64,000 nucleotides of DNA from Aliidongia dinghuensis (GTDB lineage: Bacteria; Pseudomonadota; Alphaproteobacteria; ATCC43930; CGMCC-115725): the NCBI RefSeq assembly GCF_014643535.1, contig NZ_BMJQ01000008.1:1-64000 (forward strand), in the 5' to 3' direction. Below, one piece after another: positions 27,110-38,950 of the stretch. The position numbers were made by a program, and so were the translations under genes. How positions within the stretch are numbered: position 1 is the stretch's first letter; the number at the start of each line of letters is the position of its first letter. The notes beneath the pieces are model-generated. The model was not told where the DNA came from. It saw only the letters and a program-made list of their open reading frames with translations, and did no database searches.

Positions 27110-27134
27110 GTCAGATGAATCAAACTAATCTGAC
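27110..27134. promoter_or_regulatory. Inverted repeat (LysR-box type) before the LysR gene
   Basis: Perfect 7-bp arms GTCAGAT and ATCTGAC with an 11-base spacer, ending six bases before the LysR start. It fits the T-N11-A pattern of LysR operators and lies in the divergent region shared with the FMN reductase gene. Confidence 0.65.
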
Positions 27135-27140
27135 CAAACC

Positions 27141-28058
27141 ATGACATCCCCACCTCTCAGCCGCGCGCCGGTGCCGCATGCCGCCTTGCGGGCGTTCGAG
27201 GCGGCGGCTCGCCTCGGCAGTTTCAAGGCGGCGGCGGCCGAGCTGGGTGTGACGCCCGCGGCGATCAGTCATCAGGTGAAGGCGCTGGAGGAGCATCTGG
27301 GCGTGAGCCTGTTCCAGCGCCTCAATCGCGCGCTCCGCCTGCTGCCGGCCGGCGCAGCGCTGGGTGAGGCGGCCGAGCGCGCCTTTGCCGATCTCGATCG
27401 CGCGCTGGAGCAGGCGCGCCTTACCGGCACCGACCGGGCGGCCCTGTCGGTCAGCGTCGTGCCGTCGCTCGCCGCCAAATGGCTGGTCCCGCGCCTCCGC
27501 CGGTTTCGCGACCGGCATCCGGAAATCGAGCTGAGGCTGGGGGCGACCGACGCGGTGATCGATCTGGCGCGCGATCCGGGCGTGGACGTGGCGCTGCGCT
27601 ATGGTACCGGACCTTATCCGGGGCTGCATGCCGAACGGTTGGCCGTCGGTGCCTTGACGCCGGTGTGCAGTCCGCTCCTGCTCAAGGGACGGGCGGTGCT
27701 GCACCGGCCCGAGGACCTCGCCCATCAAGACCTCTTGCGCGATGCGCTGCCCGACGAGGCCGGATGGCTGGCCTGGCTCACGGCTGCCGGCGTGGCGGAC
27801 CGGGTCAGGCTCGACCGGGGGCTGCGCTTCAGCAATTCCCATCTGGCGCTCGACGCCGCCGCAGCGGGGCAGGGCGTTGCGCTCGCGCCGGACTTGCTGA
27901 TCGCGGACGACGTGCGCGCAGGCCGGCTGGTGCGGCCCTTTGCGCTTTCGGTGCCGAGCCCCTATGCCTACTGGTTCCTGAGCCGCCCCGATCGCGCTGA
28001 GACGGCAAAGGTCAGGCGCTTCCTCGCCTGGCTCAAGGCCGAGTTGGCGGGCGCCTAG
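27141..28058 (+). CDS. LysR family transcriptional regulator (GcvA-like)
   Basis: 305 residues. The N-terminal winged helix (about 5-65) includes AFEAAARLGSFKAAAAELG and AISHQVKALEEHLGVSLFQR. A LysR substrate-binding domain follows (about 90-300). The architecture resembles GcvA-type regulators, which activate or repress a neighbouring gene in response to a small ligand. It is divergent from the FMN reductase gene and has its probable binding site between the two starts. Confidence 0.9.
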   Translation: MTSPPLSRAPVPHAALRAFEAAARLGSFKAAAAELGVTPAAISHQVKALEEHLGVSLFQRLNRALRLLPAGAALGEAAERAFADLDRALEQARLTGTDRAALSVSVVPSLAAKWLVPRLRRFRDRHPEIELRLGATDAVIDLARDPGVDVALRYGTGPYPGLHAERLAVGALTPVCSPLLLKGRAVLHRPEDLAHQDLLRDALPDEAGWLAWLTAAGVADRVRLDRGLRFSNSHLALDAAAAGQGVALAPDLLIADDVRAGRLVRPFALSVPSPYAYWFLSRPDRAETAKVRRFLAWLKAELAGA

Positions 28059-28076
28059 CTACCGGCCTCTCGACCC

Positions 28077-28850
<774 letters not shown>

Positions 28851-31190
28851 CTATTCGGCAGCTTCCGCCGGGGCCGCAGCCTGGAGCGCCTGCCAGACGG
28901 CGAGCGGCGTCGCCGGCATGTCGACATGCTCGATGCCGCGCGGCGCCAGCGCATCGACGATGGCATTGATCACCGCCGGCGGCGCGCCGATGGCGCCCGC
29001 TTCGCCGGCGCCCTTGATGCCGAGCAGATTCGTCTTGCACGGCACGACATTGTACGAGAACTCGATGTCGGGCAGGTGCAGCGCCCGCGGCATGGCGTAG
29101 TCCATGAACGAGCCGGTCACGAGCTGGCCCGAATCGGCATCGTAGACGACGCCCTCGAGCAGCGCCTGGCCGACGCCCTGGCCGACGCCGCCATGGACCT
29201 GGCCCTCGAGCAGCAGCGGGTTCACCACCGCGCCGAAATCGTCGACCACGACATAGCGCAGGATCTGGGTCTCGCCGGTCTCGGGGTCGACCTCGACCTC
29301 GACCGCGTGGGTGCCGTTCGGGAAGGTGCCGGCCGGCGGCGTCCAGCGCGCGGTCTCGTCGAAGCCACCCTCCATGCCGGCGGGCAGCTTGCCGTTGAAG
29401 GACGCCTTCACCACGGCGACCAGGTCCATCTTGCGGTCCGTGCCGGCGATGGTGAACTGGCCGTCCTTGAACTCGATGTCCGCCTCGGCCGCTTCCAGGA
29501 GATGGGCCGCGATCTTGCGGCCGCGCTCGATCACCTTGCCGACGGCGAGCGAGGTCGCGGCACCGCCGACCGGCAGCGAGCGCGAGCCGCCGGTGCCGCG
29601 ACCGAACGACACTGTGTCGCTGTCGCCCTGGACGACGCGGATGCTCTCGAAGGGCAGGCCCAGCCCGTCGGCGACGAGCTGGGCATAGGCGGTCTGATGG
29701 CCCTGGCCGGAGGATTGGCTGCCGATCAGCAGAGTGACACCGCCCGACGGGTCGAAGCGCAGCTCCGCCATCTCGTCGGAACCGCCGCCGCACTGCTCGA
29801 TGTAGCAGGCGATGCCGAGCCCGCGCAGCTTGCCGCGCCTGGCCGCTTCCGCCTTGCGCGCCAGGAAGCCGGCCTGGTCGATGTTCGTGAGCGCGTCTTC
29901 CATGTTCTTCCGGAAGTCGCCGCTGTCGTAGGTGAGCCCGCCCGCGGTGCGGAACGGCATCTGCTCCGGCCGGATGAAGTTGCGCCGGCGCAGCTCCTCA
30001 GGCGCCAGGCCCAGCTCGCGCGCCGCCTTGTCGACCAGGCGCTCGACCACATAGGCCGCTTCGGGCCGGCCGGCGCCGCGATAGGCGTCGACCGGCGTCG
30101 TATGGGTGAACACGCCCTTGACCCGCACATAGAGCGCCGGGGAGGCATAGACGCCGGCCAGCATGCCGGAGCCGGCCGCGGTCGGGATGAACGGCCCGTA
30201 GTTCGAGAGATAGGCGCCGAGATTGGCTGTCGTCTCGAAGCGCCAGGCCAGGAACCGGCCGTTCTCGTCCATCGCGACCTCGGCATGGGTCACGTGATCG
30301 CGGCCATGGGTGTCGGTCAGGAACGCCTCGCCGCGCTCGGCCGACCATTTGACCGGCACGCCGACCTTCTTCGCGGCCCACAGCACCAGGACCTGCTCGG
30401 GATAGAGGAACAGCTTCATGCCGAAGCCGCCGCCGACGTCGGGCGTCACCACGCGGATCTTGGCCTCGGGCACCTTCAGCACATTGCCGGACAGCAGCTT
30501 GCGCAGCGTGTGCGAGCCCTGGCTGCCGGTGTAGAGCGTGTAGCGGTCCTCGCCGCGGTCATAGAAGCCCAGCGCGTTGCGCGGTTCCATCGAGGCGACG
30601 ATGACGCGGTTGTTGACGAGGTCGATCTTGGCGACGCGCGCGGCCTTGGCGAAGCCGGCCTCGGTCGCCGCCTTGTCGCCCATGTGCCAGTCGAAGCAGA
30701 GGTTGTTGGGGATATCGTCCCAGACCAGCGGCTTGCCGGACTCGAGCGCCGAGCCGGTATCGGCGATGGCCGGCAGGATGTCGTAGTCGACCTCGACGAG
30801 CTCGGCCGCGTCGCGTGCCGCGGCGGCGCTGGTTGCAACCACGAGCGCCACCTGGTCGCCGACATGGCGGACCCGGTCGATCACCAGTGCCGGGTGGGGC
30901 GGGAACTTGCCCGGCGTGCCGTCGATGTTCGTGATCGGCGCCGTGCAGGGGATGGGGCCGATGCCGTCGGCCGCGAGGTCCTTGCCGGTGAGTACGGCGA
31001 GCACGCCCGGTGCGGCTGCGGCGGCGCTAATGTCGATGCGGGTGATCCGCGCCGAGGCATGGGGCGAGCGCAGGACATGGGCATAGGCCTGGTGCGGCAG
31101 GTTGATGTCGTCGGTGTAGCGGCCGTAGCCGGTGATGAAACGCTGGTCCTCGGTCCGCCGCACCGACTGCCCCATTCCGAACTGGCCCAT
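28851..31190 (-). CDS. CoxL-type molybdopterin-binding dehydrogenase (form II), orphan large subunit
   Basis: 779 residues of the xanthine dehydrogenase/CO dehydrogenase large-subunit family. The active-site loop reads [14 protein letters not shown], which is the AYRGAGR signature of form II; the CO-oxidising form I has AYRCSFR. Other family motifs present are [20 protein letters not shown] and [14 protein letters not shown]. Enzymes of this family need separate FeS and FAD subunits, but no such genes are on either side, so they are encoded elsewhere or this protein uses other partners. AGGAGGTGA precedes the ATG at 31190. The substrate is probably an aldehyde, purine or aromatic ring. Confidence 0.92.
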   Translation of the reverse strand: MGQFGMGQSVRRTEDQRFITGYGRYTDDINLPHQAYAHVLRSPHASARITRIDISAAAAAPGVLAVLTGKDLAADGIGPIPCTAPITNIDGTPGKFPPHPALVIDRVRHVGDQVALVVATSAAAARDAAELVEVDYDILPAIADTGSALESGKPLVWDDIPNNLCFDWHMGDKAATEAGFAKAARVAKIDLVNNRVIVASMEPRNALGFYDRGEDRYTLYTGSQGSHTLRKLLSGNVLKVPEAKIRVVTPDVGGGFGMKLFLYPEQVLVLWAAKKVGVPVKWSAERGEAFLTDTHGRDHVTHAEVAMDENGRFLAWRFETTANLGAYLSNYGPFIPTAAGSGMLAGVYASPALYVRVKGVFTHTTPVDAYRGAGRPEAAYVVERLVDKAARELGLAPEELRRRNFIRPEQMPFRTAGGLTYDSGDFRKNMEDALTNIDQAGFLARKAEAARRGKLRGLGIACYIEQCGGGSDEMAELRFDPSGGVTLLIGSQSSGQGHQTAYAQLVADGLGLPFESIRVVQGDSDTVSFGRGTGGSRSLPVGGAATSLAVGKVIERGRKIAAHLLEAAEADIEFKDGQFTIAGTDRKMDLVAVVKASFNGKLPAGMEGGFDETARWTPPAGTFPNGTHAVEVEVDPETGETQILRYVVVDDFGAVVNPLLLEGQVHGGVGQGVGQALLEGVVYDADSGQLVTGSFMDYAMPRALHLPDIEFSYNVVPCKTNLLGIKGAGEAGAIGAPPAVINAIVDALAPRGIEHVDMPATPLAVWQALQAAAPAEAAE

Positions 31191-31313
31191 GACGTCTCAC
31201 CTCCTCGCGTGTTCGAACGGCGCCTACCATAAGGGGGGCGGGAAGGGCAGGCCAACCCCTTCTTCGCCGCAGTTCGATGGCTCTTTAGAGAGAATGACGA
31301 CGGGAAGCAGCGG

Positions 31314-31844
31314 TCAGAGCGGCCGTCCGCCTCTGAGCCGGCCGCGCAGCTCGGCGAATGGGTTCCACGCGGCGACGCGCCGCTTGAGCCGCTCGCCCGC
31401 GCGCCAGATGGCCGTGCGCCGGATCGCGTCGTGGATACGGTCGCGGGTCGTGCGGACCCACTGGTCGGCGCGCCGGAACCAGGCGAGCTGCGACAGGCTC
31501 GGATGGCACACCGACAGGATGCGGCCGATGGCGGCGGTCGCGAACAGCTTGGCGCCGACGAGAGTCGCAAGCGCGAGCCAATAGTGATGGCGGTGCAGGA
31601 ACAGGATGATCAGCAGCTTCTCGGGCAGGATCAGCATCGACGGCACGAGGAACAGCGCCAGGGCGCCATAAGGTGGCAGGCCCGCGGCCCAGGCCTCGGC
31701 GCGTGCCACGGGCGGCAAGGCGGCAAGGCGGCCCAGGAGCCGGCCCAGCCGGCGGATCAGCAGATCCTCGAGCAGGAACAGGGCCGCCGCGAACGGCGTC
31801 AGCAGGTGCAGGAGGAGATCGCGCAGGCGGGCGAGAAGCGGCAT
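31314..31844 (-). CDS. Membrane protein of unknown function
   Basis: 176 residues. Two hydrophobic stretches are visible (about 10-28, and 58-100 as a pair including YGALALFLVPSMLILPEKLL). The C-terminal 60 residues are very basic (RRADQWVRTTRDRIHDAIRR), so this tail probably stays in the cytoplasm. No family is recognised. It stands alone between coxL and groEL with both gaps over 100 bases. Confidence 0.65.
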   Translation of the reverse strand: MPLLARLRDLLLHLLTPFAAALFLLEDLLIRRLGRLLGRLAALPPVARAEAWAAGLPPYGALALFLVPSMLILPEKLLIILFLHRHHYWLALATLVGAKLFATAAIGRILSVCHPSLSQLAWFRRADQWVRTTRDRIHDAIRRTAIWRAGERLKRRVAAWNPFAELRGRLRGGRPL

Positions 31845-31982
31845 CGAGAACTCTGGGGCAGGCGGGTGAGGTGTCGCGGTCTCCCCGAACCAAATCGTGA
31901 CGCCGGGGCCATCCTACAAGGGTAGGGGGTGCCAAAATGCAGAACGCCGCAAGGCTAGGCCCCGCGGCGTCCGCTTTCCGTC

Positions 31983-32018
31983 GGAGCGATCCGTTCCGCC
32001 AGCGAAACGGATCGCTCC
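31983..32018 (-). terminator. Hairpin after groEL
   Basis: Perfect 13-bp arms (GGAGCGATCCGTT and AACGGATCGCTCC) with a 10-base loop, 24 bases after the groL stop. There is no clear T-run in the minus direction, so it may be a rho-dependent or RNA-stabilising hairpin rather than a classical terminator. Confidence 0.6.
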
Positions 32019-32041
32019 TTGGTTCGTCTTGGACGTTGGAC

Positions 32042-33685
<1,644 letters not shown>

Positions 33686-33736
33686 TTAAATCCCTGAAAT
33701 GGGTGTTCGAACGAAACGATGAGGGTTCGACGGTAC

Positions 33737-34027
33737 TTAGCCCGCGATCACGCCCACGATGTCCGATTCCTTCATGACCAGATAATCGACGCCGTCGATC
33801 TTGATTTCCGTGCCGGACCACTTGCCGAACAGAACCCGGTCGCCAGCCTTGACGTCGAGCGCATGGATCTTGCCCTGCTCGTCGCGGGCACCCGGGCCCA
33901 CCGCGACCACCTCGCCCTCCTGCGGCTTTTCCTTGGCCGTGTCGGGGATGATGATGCCGCCCTTGGACTTCTCTTCCTGCTCGATGCGCTTGACCACGAC
34001 GCGGTCGTGCAGCGGACGGAATTTCAT
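33737..34027 (-). CDS. groS: Co-chaperonin GroES
   Basis: 96 residues, the normal length. [15 protein letters not shown] opens it and [15 protein letters not shown] with [10 protein letters not shown] closes it. It caps GroEL. The ATG at 34027 has GAGGAGC seven bases before it; the ATG at 34048 lies upstream of that site and is rejected. It is the first gene of the groESL operon, 48 bases below a perfect CIRCE. Confidence 0.98.
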   Translation of the reverse strand: MKFRPLHDRVVVKRIEQEEKSKGGIIIPDTAKEKPQEGEVVAVGPGARDEQGKIHALDVKAGDRVLFGKWSGTEIKIDGVDYLVMKESDIVGVIAG

Positions 34028-34075
34028 GGGGAAGCTCCTCGAAAGCATTATGTAAGGATCGCAGGGAGCGTGCTG

Positions 34076-34102
34076 TTAGCACTCTCCCCCGATGAGTGCT
34101 AA
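34076..34102. promoter_or_regulatory. CIRCE operator (HrcA site)
   Basis: TTAGCACTC-N9-GAGTGCTAA, an exact match to the CIRCE consensus, 48 bases before the groES start. It is the known binding site of the HrcA heat-shock repressor. hrcA itself is not in the window. Confidence 0.97.
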
Positions 34103-34261
34103 GCCAAATACGATTCGGCCCCCGCTCTGTCAAGCCGGCGGCCCGTCAAATTTTTATGAAAAAGGGCAGGTGCGGGGTGGGGCGCATGGCCACCGCGCGG
34201 GCGAAGGGCCGTTTCATCCTCCGCCCGCGCCTTATAGCGGCCCGCAATGACGATGGCGAGT

Positions 34262-34297
34262 CGAACCGTTACCGCCCGACGAACCGTTACCGCAGGC
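34262..34297. repeat. Two copies of an 18-bp direct repeat with CCGTTACCGC core
   Basis: CGAACCGTTACCGC occurs at 34262-34275 and 34280-34293 with an 18-bp period. The stop codon of the nitronate monooxygenase gene (34287-34289) lies inside the second copy. The same GTTACCGC core forms the repeat at 52636-52689. Confidence 0.8.
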
Positions 34298-35351
34298 GGG
34301 CGCGCACTGCCTCGGCTTCGTCGACCAGCCGGCGCACCAGTTCGGCCGAGCCCATGCGGCGGCCGAGCGATGCCGCTTGGCCGCTCCACAGCGACAGGCG
34401 CTCGATATCGCCTTGACGTGCCGCAGCGGAGCGCATGGGCCGCGTCGTCGAATTCTGCAGCGGGAACGACAGGATCTGGTCCGCCACCGCCTCGACCTCG
34501 GTCAGGAACCGGTTGCGCATGCCGCGCGCCGGCCGGCCGGAAAAGGCGAGGGTGACCGTGGTCGCCGTGTCGGCGGAGGCGAGGAGTGCTGCCTTGTAGG
34601 CCTCGTGGATGCCGCTTTCGGTCGTGGTGAGGAAGGCGGTGCCCATCTGCACGGCGGCCGCCCCCAGCGCCTCTGCCGCGACGATGCCGCGGCCGTCCAT
34701 GATGCCGCCCGCCGCCACGACCGGCACGGACACGGCGTCGACGATCTGCGGCACGAGCGCCATGGTGCCGATCAGCGCCGCCTGCCAGGGGGCGAAGAAC
34801 GTGCCGCGATGGCCGCCTGCCTCGCTGCCCTGGGCGATGATCGCATCGACGCCGCTCGCCTCGAGCGCCTTCGCCTCGGCCACGGTGGTCGCCGTGCCCA
34901 TGGTCTTGATGCCGGCGGCCTTGAGCCGCGCAACGTCTGCGGCCGGCAGCGCGCCCATGGTGAAGCTGACCACGGCCGGCTGATGAACGAGCATCGCCGC
35001 CAGCTGACTGTCGAGCGGATCGGGCGGCATCGACGGCAGCACCGGCGGCTCGATCCCGAGCGCCTCGTGATGCCGGGCGATCAGCGCCAGCATGGGCGCC
35101 GGGTCGGCGGCGCCGGGCGCACTCTCGCTGCGGGCAAAGAGGTTGATCGCGAACGGGCGATCGGTCCGGCTGCGGACCTCGGCCACTTCAGCCGCGAGTG
35201 CGTCGAGACTGAGATAGGCGGCGCCGATCGACCCCAGCCCGCCCGCAGCCGATACGGCGGCCGTCATCGCCGGCGTCGAGCCGGCGCCGGCCATGGGCGC
35301 CTGAATGATCGGATGATCGATGCCGAGCCAACGGGTGAATTCGGTCGCCAT
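34287..35351 (-). CDS. Nitronate monooxygenase (NPD family)
   Basis: 354 residues of the FMN-dependent 2-nitropropane dioxygenase family. The N-terminus PIIQAPMAGAG is the FMN-binding opening, followed by AGGLGSIGA. IIAQGSEAGGHRGTF carries the conserved His, and VPVVAAGGIMDGRGIVAAEAL is the phosphate-binding region. These enzymes detoxify propionate-3-nitronate or similar nitronates; some act as enoyl reductases. An AGGAAGGGA ribosome site lies before 35351. Its last codons and stop lie in a direct repeat. Neighbours do not indicate a pathway. Confidence 0.9.
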   Translation of the reverse strand: MATEFTRWLGIDHPIIQAPMAGAGSTPAMTAAVSAAGGLGSIGAAYLSLDALAAEVAEVRSRTDRPFAINLFARSESAPGAADPAPMLALIARHHEALGIEPPVLPSMPPDPLDSQLAAMLVHQPAVVSFTMGALPAADVARLKAAGIKTMGTATTVAEAKALEASGVDAIIAQGSEAGGHRGTFFAPWQAALIGTMALVPQIVDAVSVPVVAAGGIMDGRGIVAAEALGAAAVQMGTAFLTTTESGIHEAYKAALLASADTATTVTLAFSGRPARGMRNRFLTEVEAVADQILSFPLQNSTTRPMRSAAARQGDIERLSLWSGQAASLGRRMGSAELVRRLVDEAEAVRARLR

Positions 35352-35544
35352 GGCGATGTCCCTTCCTCGTCCGGTATGTGGATCAGACTTAGTGCTCGCG
35401 ATGCATCATGAAAAATGATTTGATCAGATAGCCGAAATCATTGATCGAGATAACGGAAGGATCTGAGCCCTTGTCGAGACCGCGCCGCTCTGACGCGGAG
35501 GACTTGATATTGGCGGCCGGCAGGATCGGCCCCATCTCGATAAG

Positions 35545-35871
35545 ATGAGACCAGCGATCCTCTTCCTGCTGGGCGTCGTGGCCGTTGCCGGTCCGGCGCT
35601 CGCCGATCCGGTGGGGCGGCCGGGCGTGCTGCCGCCCGTCTTCCTGCCTCCGCCGCCGTCGTTCACGCCGCCGGTGCCGCAGCCTATGGCCTATCCGCCG
35701 GCGCCGGCCGCGAACAATCCGGTCGACCAGCAGAAGCAGTCGCTCTATCGGACCGAGCTCCAGTCGCATCAACGCGAGCTTGCGACTGAGCCGCCGCAGC
35801 CCGGATCCGATACCAACGCGCTTACGACCCAGCAGGCGCTCGATCGCCTGCGGCTGCAGGCGCCCAACTGA
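35545..35871 (+). CDS. Small proline-rich secreted protein
   Basis: 108 residues, not recognised. A signal peptide is clear (RPAILFLLGVVAVAGPALA). The mature part begins with a Pro-rich stretch (about 30-65) and then a helical, Gln-rich region (QQKQSLYRTELQSHQREL). It is probably periplasmic. It converges with mscL, 15 bases between stops. Reading-frame quality and codon use support a real gene. Confidence 0.65.
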   Translation: MRPAILFLLGVVAVAGPALADPVGRPGVLPPVFLPPPPSFTPPVPQPMAYPPAPAANNPVDQQKQSLYRTELQSHQRELATEPPQPGSDTNALTTQQALDRLRLQAPN

Positions 35872-35886
35872 TTTGGCAGCGCGGGC

Positions 35887-36300
35887 TCAGACCGGGCGCT
35901 GCTTCAGAAGATCGCGGATCTCCGCCAGCAGCAGTTCGCTCTTGGACGGCGGGGGCGGGGCCGTGTCCTTGGGGCCGGCGAGCTTGTTGATATAGCGCAC
36001 CAGCAGGAATACGGCGAAGGCGACGATGATGAATTTGATGATCGAATTCAGGAACAGGCCGTAGTTGATCGTAACGTCGCCGGCCGCTTTCGCCGCCGCG
36101 AGCGTCTCGTGGCCGCCGCCCTTGAGCGTGACGAAGAAATCCGAGAAATCAATGCCGCCGATGATGAGGCCGAGCGGCGGCATCAGCACGTCGTTGACGA
36201 GCGAGGTGACGATCGCCGTGAAGGCCGTGCCGATGATGATGCCGACCGCGAGGTCGATCACGTTGCCGCGTATCGCGAATTTCTTGAATTCGTTCAGCAT
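35887..36300 (-). CDS. mscL: Large-conductance mechanosensitive channel MscL
   Basis: 137 residues, normal length. The N-terminal helix and first membrane segment read [20 protein letters not shown], and the second membrane segment is around residues 75-98 ([18 protein letters not shown]). MscL opens as a pentameric pore when membrane tension rises in hypo-osmotic shock. GGAAAGG lies before the ATG at 36300. Flanked by unrelated genes. Confidence 0.97.
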   Translation of the reverse strand: MLNEFKKFAIRGNVIDLAVGIIIGTAFTAIVTSLVNDVLMPPLGLIIGGIDFSDFFVTLKGGGHETLAAAKAAGDVTINYGLFLNSIIKFIIVAFAVFLLVRYINKLAGPKDTAPPPPSKSELLLAEIRDLLKQRPV

Positions 36301-36370
36301 GCAGCGAACCTTTCCGTTGTCGTGAGGGCGTTCGGCCGGGACGGCAGTTTCAGGTGTGAGGTATCAGGCC

Positions 36371-36952
36371 TCAAGGCGGCTGGTCGAGAAGCGGGGTCGG
36401 GCGAGCGGCGCCGCCATCGAGCCGCCGCAGGCGGCGGACCAGGCGGCGGACGCTTTCCAGGTGGGGATTGATGGCGAGCGCCGCCTCGAACACCAGAAGC
36501 GCCTCGCCCCAGGCCTCCGCCTGCAGCAGGATCTGCCCCAGGCCGGCAAGCGCGCCGTAGTGCCGCGGTTCGAGCACCAGCACGCGCTCGATATCGGCGA
36601 TCGATCGGTCGTGGCGGCCGAGCATGAACAGGATGGTCGCACGCCGGTTCCAGGCTTCGGGGAAATCCGGGTCCTCCAGGATCGCCTGATCGAGGAGGGC
36701 GAGTGCCGTCGCTTCGTCGCCGACGGCGAGCGACTTGGACGCGTCACCCAGCAATCGGCGGGCGGCGCGATTGCCGGCGCTGCCCCAGCGCTGCCAGATC
36801 AGCCGGTCGAGCCGGTCCGCCTCGACCGGCGAGGTCGTCCGATGCAGCTGGGCGAACGCCTCGTCGAGCACCGCGTCGCGATCGTCGAGCGGGCTCGCGC
36901 CAGCAAGGCAGCGTACCAACGTCAGGACGGAAGCGTAGCGTTCGTGGGTCAT
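36371..36952 (-). CDS. Tetratricopeptide repeat protein
   Basis: 193 residues. Three TPR-like helical repeats run from about 85 to 185 (AWNRRATILFMLGRHDRSIA, then HYGALAGLGQILLQAEAWGE). The N-terminal 80 residues are helical and include RLIWQRWGSAGNRAARRLLG. TPRs usually bind other proteins. The start at 36952 is chosen over 36976; neither has a strong ribosome site. It is divergent from the uncharacterised gene at 37080. The C-terminal end carries LLDQPP with no known motif. Confidence 0.75.
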   Translation of the reverse strand: MTHERYASVLTLVRCLAGASPLDDRDAVLDEAFAQLHRTTSPVEADRLDRLIWQRWGSAGNRAARRLLGDASKSLAVGDEATALALLDQAILEDPDFPEAWNRRATILFMLGRHDRSIADIERVLVLEPRHYGALAGLGQILLQAEAWGEALLVFEAALAINPHLESVRRLVRRLRRLDGGAARPTPLLDQPP

Positions 36953-37079
36953 CGAAGGGCCTATTTTATCGCCCATTTTATGCAATCTTCGACCCGCCGG
37001 TGGCCCGTTGTCCAGTGCGAAGCCTGCGCGGCCGACCGGCAAATCTTGTTCCGTACGGCTGCCGATTCGTGCGATAGAA

Positions 37080-37979
37080 ATGGAACAGAACCTTTTTGCG
37101 GCGGATGCTTCTGCAATGTTGAAATCGGGCGTGTTTGTCTCCGATACCGGGCAGATTCTGGACGCGCGTCCGGGGGAGCTGCGCTGGCACCTGGACTATC
37201 CGCGGGCCGATTTTGATCTGTCGGCCTACGCGATCCGAAATCTGGGCTTCGTCTGGTTCAAGCTGGAGACAAACGGGGCGCGGCTCAAGCTCCGGGCCGA
37301 TCTCTTCACCACGGCCTGCTTCGAGCGGGTGGTCCGGCTCGTGTTCGAGCATCGGATCGAACGGCTCGTGATCGAGCATGAGGCCGAGGGCGAGCCGGCC
37401 GAGGTGCTGCATAACATCAACGACATCATCGCGCGCCTCGATTTCCTGCGCGGGACGACGCCTGGCGAGCGGCCGCGCGACAGCTACATCCTCGAGACGC
37501 TCGACCTCGGGCGCCTGCGCCACGGCAAGCGCCGGCGCCTGGCCGAGACCTTCGCTGCCTGGGTCCGCCATCGCGGCCAGCTGCCCTCCGACCTCGAACC
37601 GTTGCGGCGCATCGGCGCGTTCGACGGCGGTCACCTGCTGGTCAACCTCGAGGGCAAGGACCAGGCGATCATCCGGTCCTGGCCCAGCAACATCGTGTGC
37701 TATTCGGCGAGCGAAAGCGCCCAGCTCATCGGCCGCGACCTGTCCGACCAGCCGGACAGCACCTTTGGTCATTGGGCGGCGAAGCCCTATTACGAGGTCG
37801 TCCGCAGCGCCGCCGCCCGTCTGGACCTGATCGAGGCCGTCATCCGGCCGCCGAACGGGCCATCGCTCGTGTCGCGTTATGAGCGCCTGCTGCTGCCCTG
37901 GCGCACCTCGGCGGGCGACTTCTGGGTATCCGGCACGTCCCTCAACCGCTCGCGCCGGGCGTTGAGGTCGGCGAGATAA
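37080..37979 (+). CDS. Uncharacterised protein with PAS_5-like C-terminal region
   Basis: 299 residues, not firmly recognised. Residues about 1-150 form an alpha/beta region of unknown type (LRADLFTTACFERVVRLVFE). The last 140 contain features reminiscent of the small PAS_5 proteins at 9781-10305, such as RLDLIEAVIRPPNGPSLVSR and LLLPWRTSAGDFWVSG (inference from shape only). The start at 37080 has no strong ribosome site. Its 3' end overlaps the convergent next gene by 103 bases, so one of the two ends is unusual. Codon use matches the region. Confidence 0.6.
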   Translation: MEQNLFAADASAMLKSGVFVSDTGQILDARPGELRWHLDYPRADFDLSAYAIRNLGFVWFKLETNGARLKLRADLFTTACFERVVRLVFEHRIERLVIEHEAEGEPAEVLHNINDIIARLDFLRGTTPGERPRDSYILETLDLGRLRHGKRRRLAETFAAWVRHRGQLPSDLEPLRRIGAFDGGHLLVNLEGKDQAIIRSWPSNIVCYSASESAQLIGRDLSDQPDSTFGHWAAKPYYEVVRSAAARLDLIEAVIRPPNGPSLVSRYERLLLPWRTSAGDFWVSGTSLNRSRRALRSAR

Positions 37980-38701
37980 ACGGCCACGTCGGCCGCAATG
38001 TCCGGCTTGTGGCGCCAAGTCAGCAGCAGGTCGGTCTCCGGCTTGTAGCTGTCGCGGATCTTGACCCATGGCTCCGAGCCGGGCAGCCCGTATTGGTTCA
38101 GGATGCCGTGGTCGACCGGCCCCTGCTCGACGAACGAGATCACATAGTCCGTGTCCCAGCTCGTATAGGCGAAGGTCCGGGTCATGCGCGGCATGACGCG
38201 GGAGATGCCCTTGCCGCGCCAGTCAGGCCGGTACCAGAGCCCGCCTGACAGTGCCACGCGGCCGGTGATCTCGGGCGCCTTGGGCGCGGTCACCTCGATT
38301 CGCTCCGCCGGTCCGGCCTGCCTGGCCGGATCGCGGTAAAACAGCCGCAACTGCTCCATTTCGGTCTTGAGGTTCGTGCCGGCGAGGTCGAGCAGCCGCG
38401 AGACCTGGGTCGCGACGATCTCGCCCGCGTCATTACGCAGCTCGAACATGAAGGCGCCTTGTGGTTGAATGTCGTTCTTGTCCGGATGGAACACCGGCAT
38501 CAAGGGCGCCCAGCTGTCCAAATGCCGGCGATTGACCTGGTAAAGTCTGCGCAAATCATGGGAGATGTAGAGCCGCAGCCCCATTTCACTGAGCGCGCGA
38601 TCTCCTTGCAGTAGAAAGAGGCCGATCTCGCGTTTGTCGCCGTATTGAACGCGTAGCTCTTCGGTAAAGCGCACGGGGTCTGAAAGTAGATCGAGAGGCA
38701 T
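37877..38701 (-). CDS. Uncharacterised protein, possible GNAT-like acyltransferase fold
   Basis: 274 residues, not recognised. Residues about 160-205 (ALSGGLWYRPDWRGKGISRV) resemble the acetyl-CoA loop of GNAT enzymes with the RGKG motif, and a beta/alpha region surrounds it. The ATG at 38701 is used; an upstream frame to 38785 is possible. Its 3' 103 bases overlap the convergent gene at 37080-37979, giving two coding strands over that stretch. The substrate is unknown; a GNAT role is only an inference. Confidence 0.6.
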   Translation of the reverse strand: MPLDLLSDPVRFTEELRVQYGDKREIGLFLLQGDRALSEMGLRLYISHDLRRLYQVNRRHLDSWAPLMPVFHPDKNDIQPQGAFMFELRNDAGEIVATQVSRLLDLAGTNLKTEMEQLRLFYRDPARQAGPAERIEVTAPKAPEITGRVALSGGLWYRPDWRGKGISRVMPRMTRTFAYTSWDTDYVISFVEQGPVDHGILNQYGLPGSEPWVKIRDSYKPETDLLLTWRHKPDIAADVAVYLADLNARRERLRDVPDTQKSPAEVRQGSSRRS

Positions 38702-38950
38702 GGCACGATCCTCGTCTGCCAGTAGACAACCTCCAGGATCGTGCGCTGCAGAGTCCCCGCGGAGCTGCGTCAGTTTTACAACCAAGTGGCGCGGGTTGGC
38801 CTGGATCTCGACAGGGGATCAGGCGTTTAGAATTTAAGGTTCCGGCCGCTTGCTCGGCCGGGTGCCGCCGTATCGGAACGAAACTTCGGCCGGAACAGGC
38901 ACTTGGGCCTGACGCGCCGGCAAGGACTCGAACGGGGGAGGAGGACGAGG

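Noticed and set aside
34076..34102. Inverted repeat considered as a terminator
   Set aside because: It matches the CIRCE consensus exactly and lies upstream of groES, so it is an operator.
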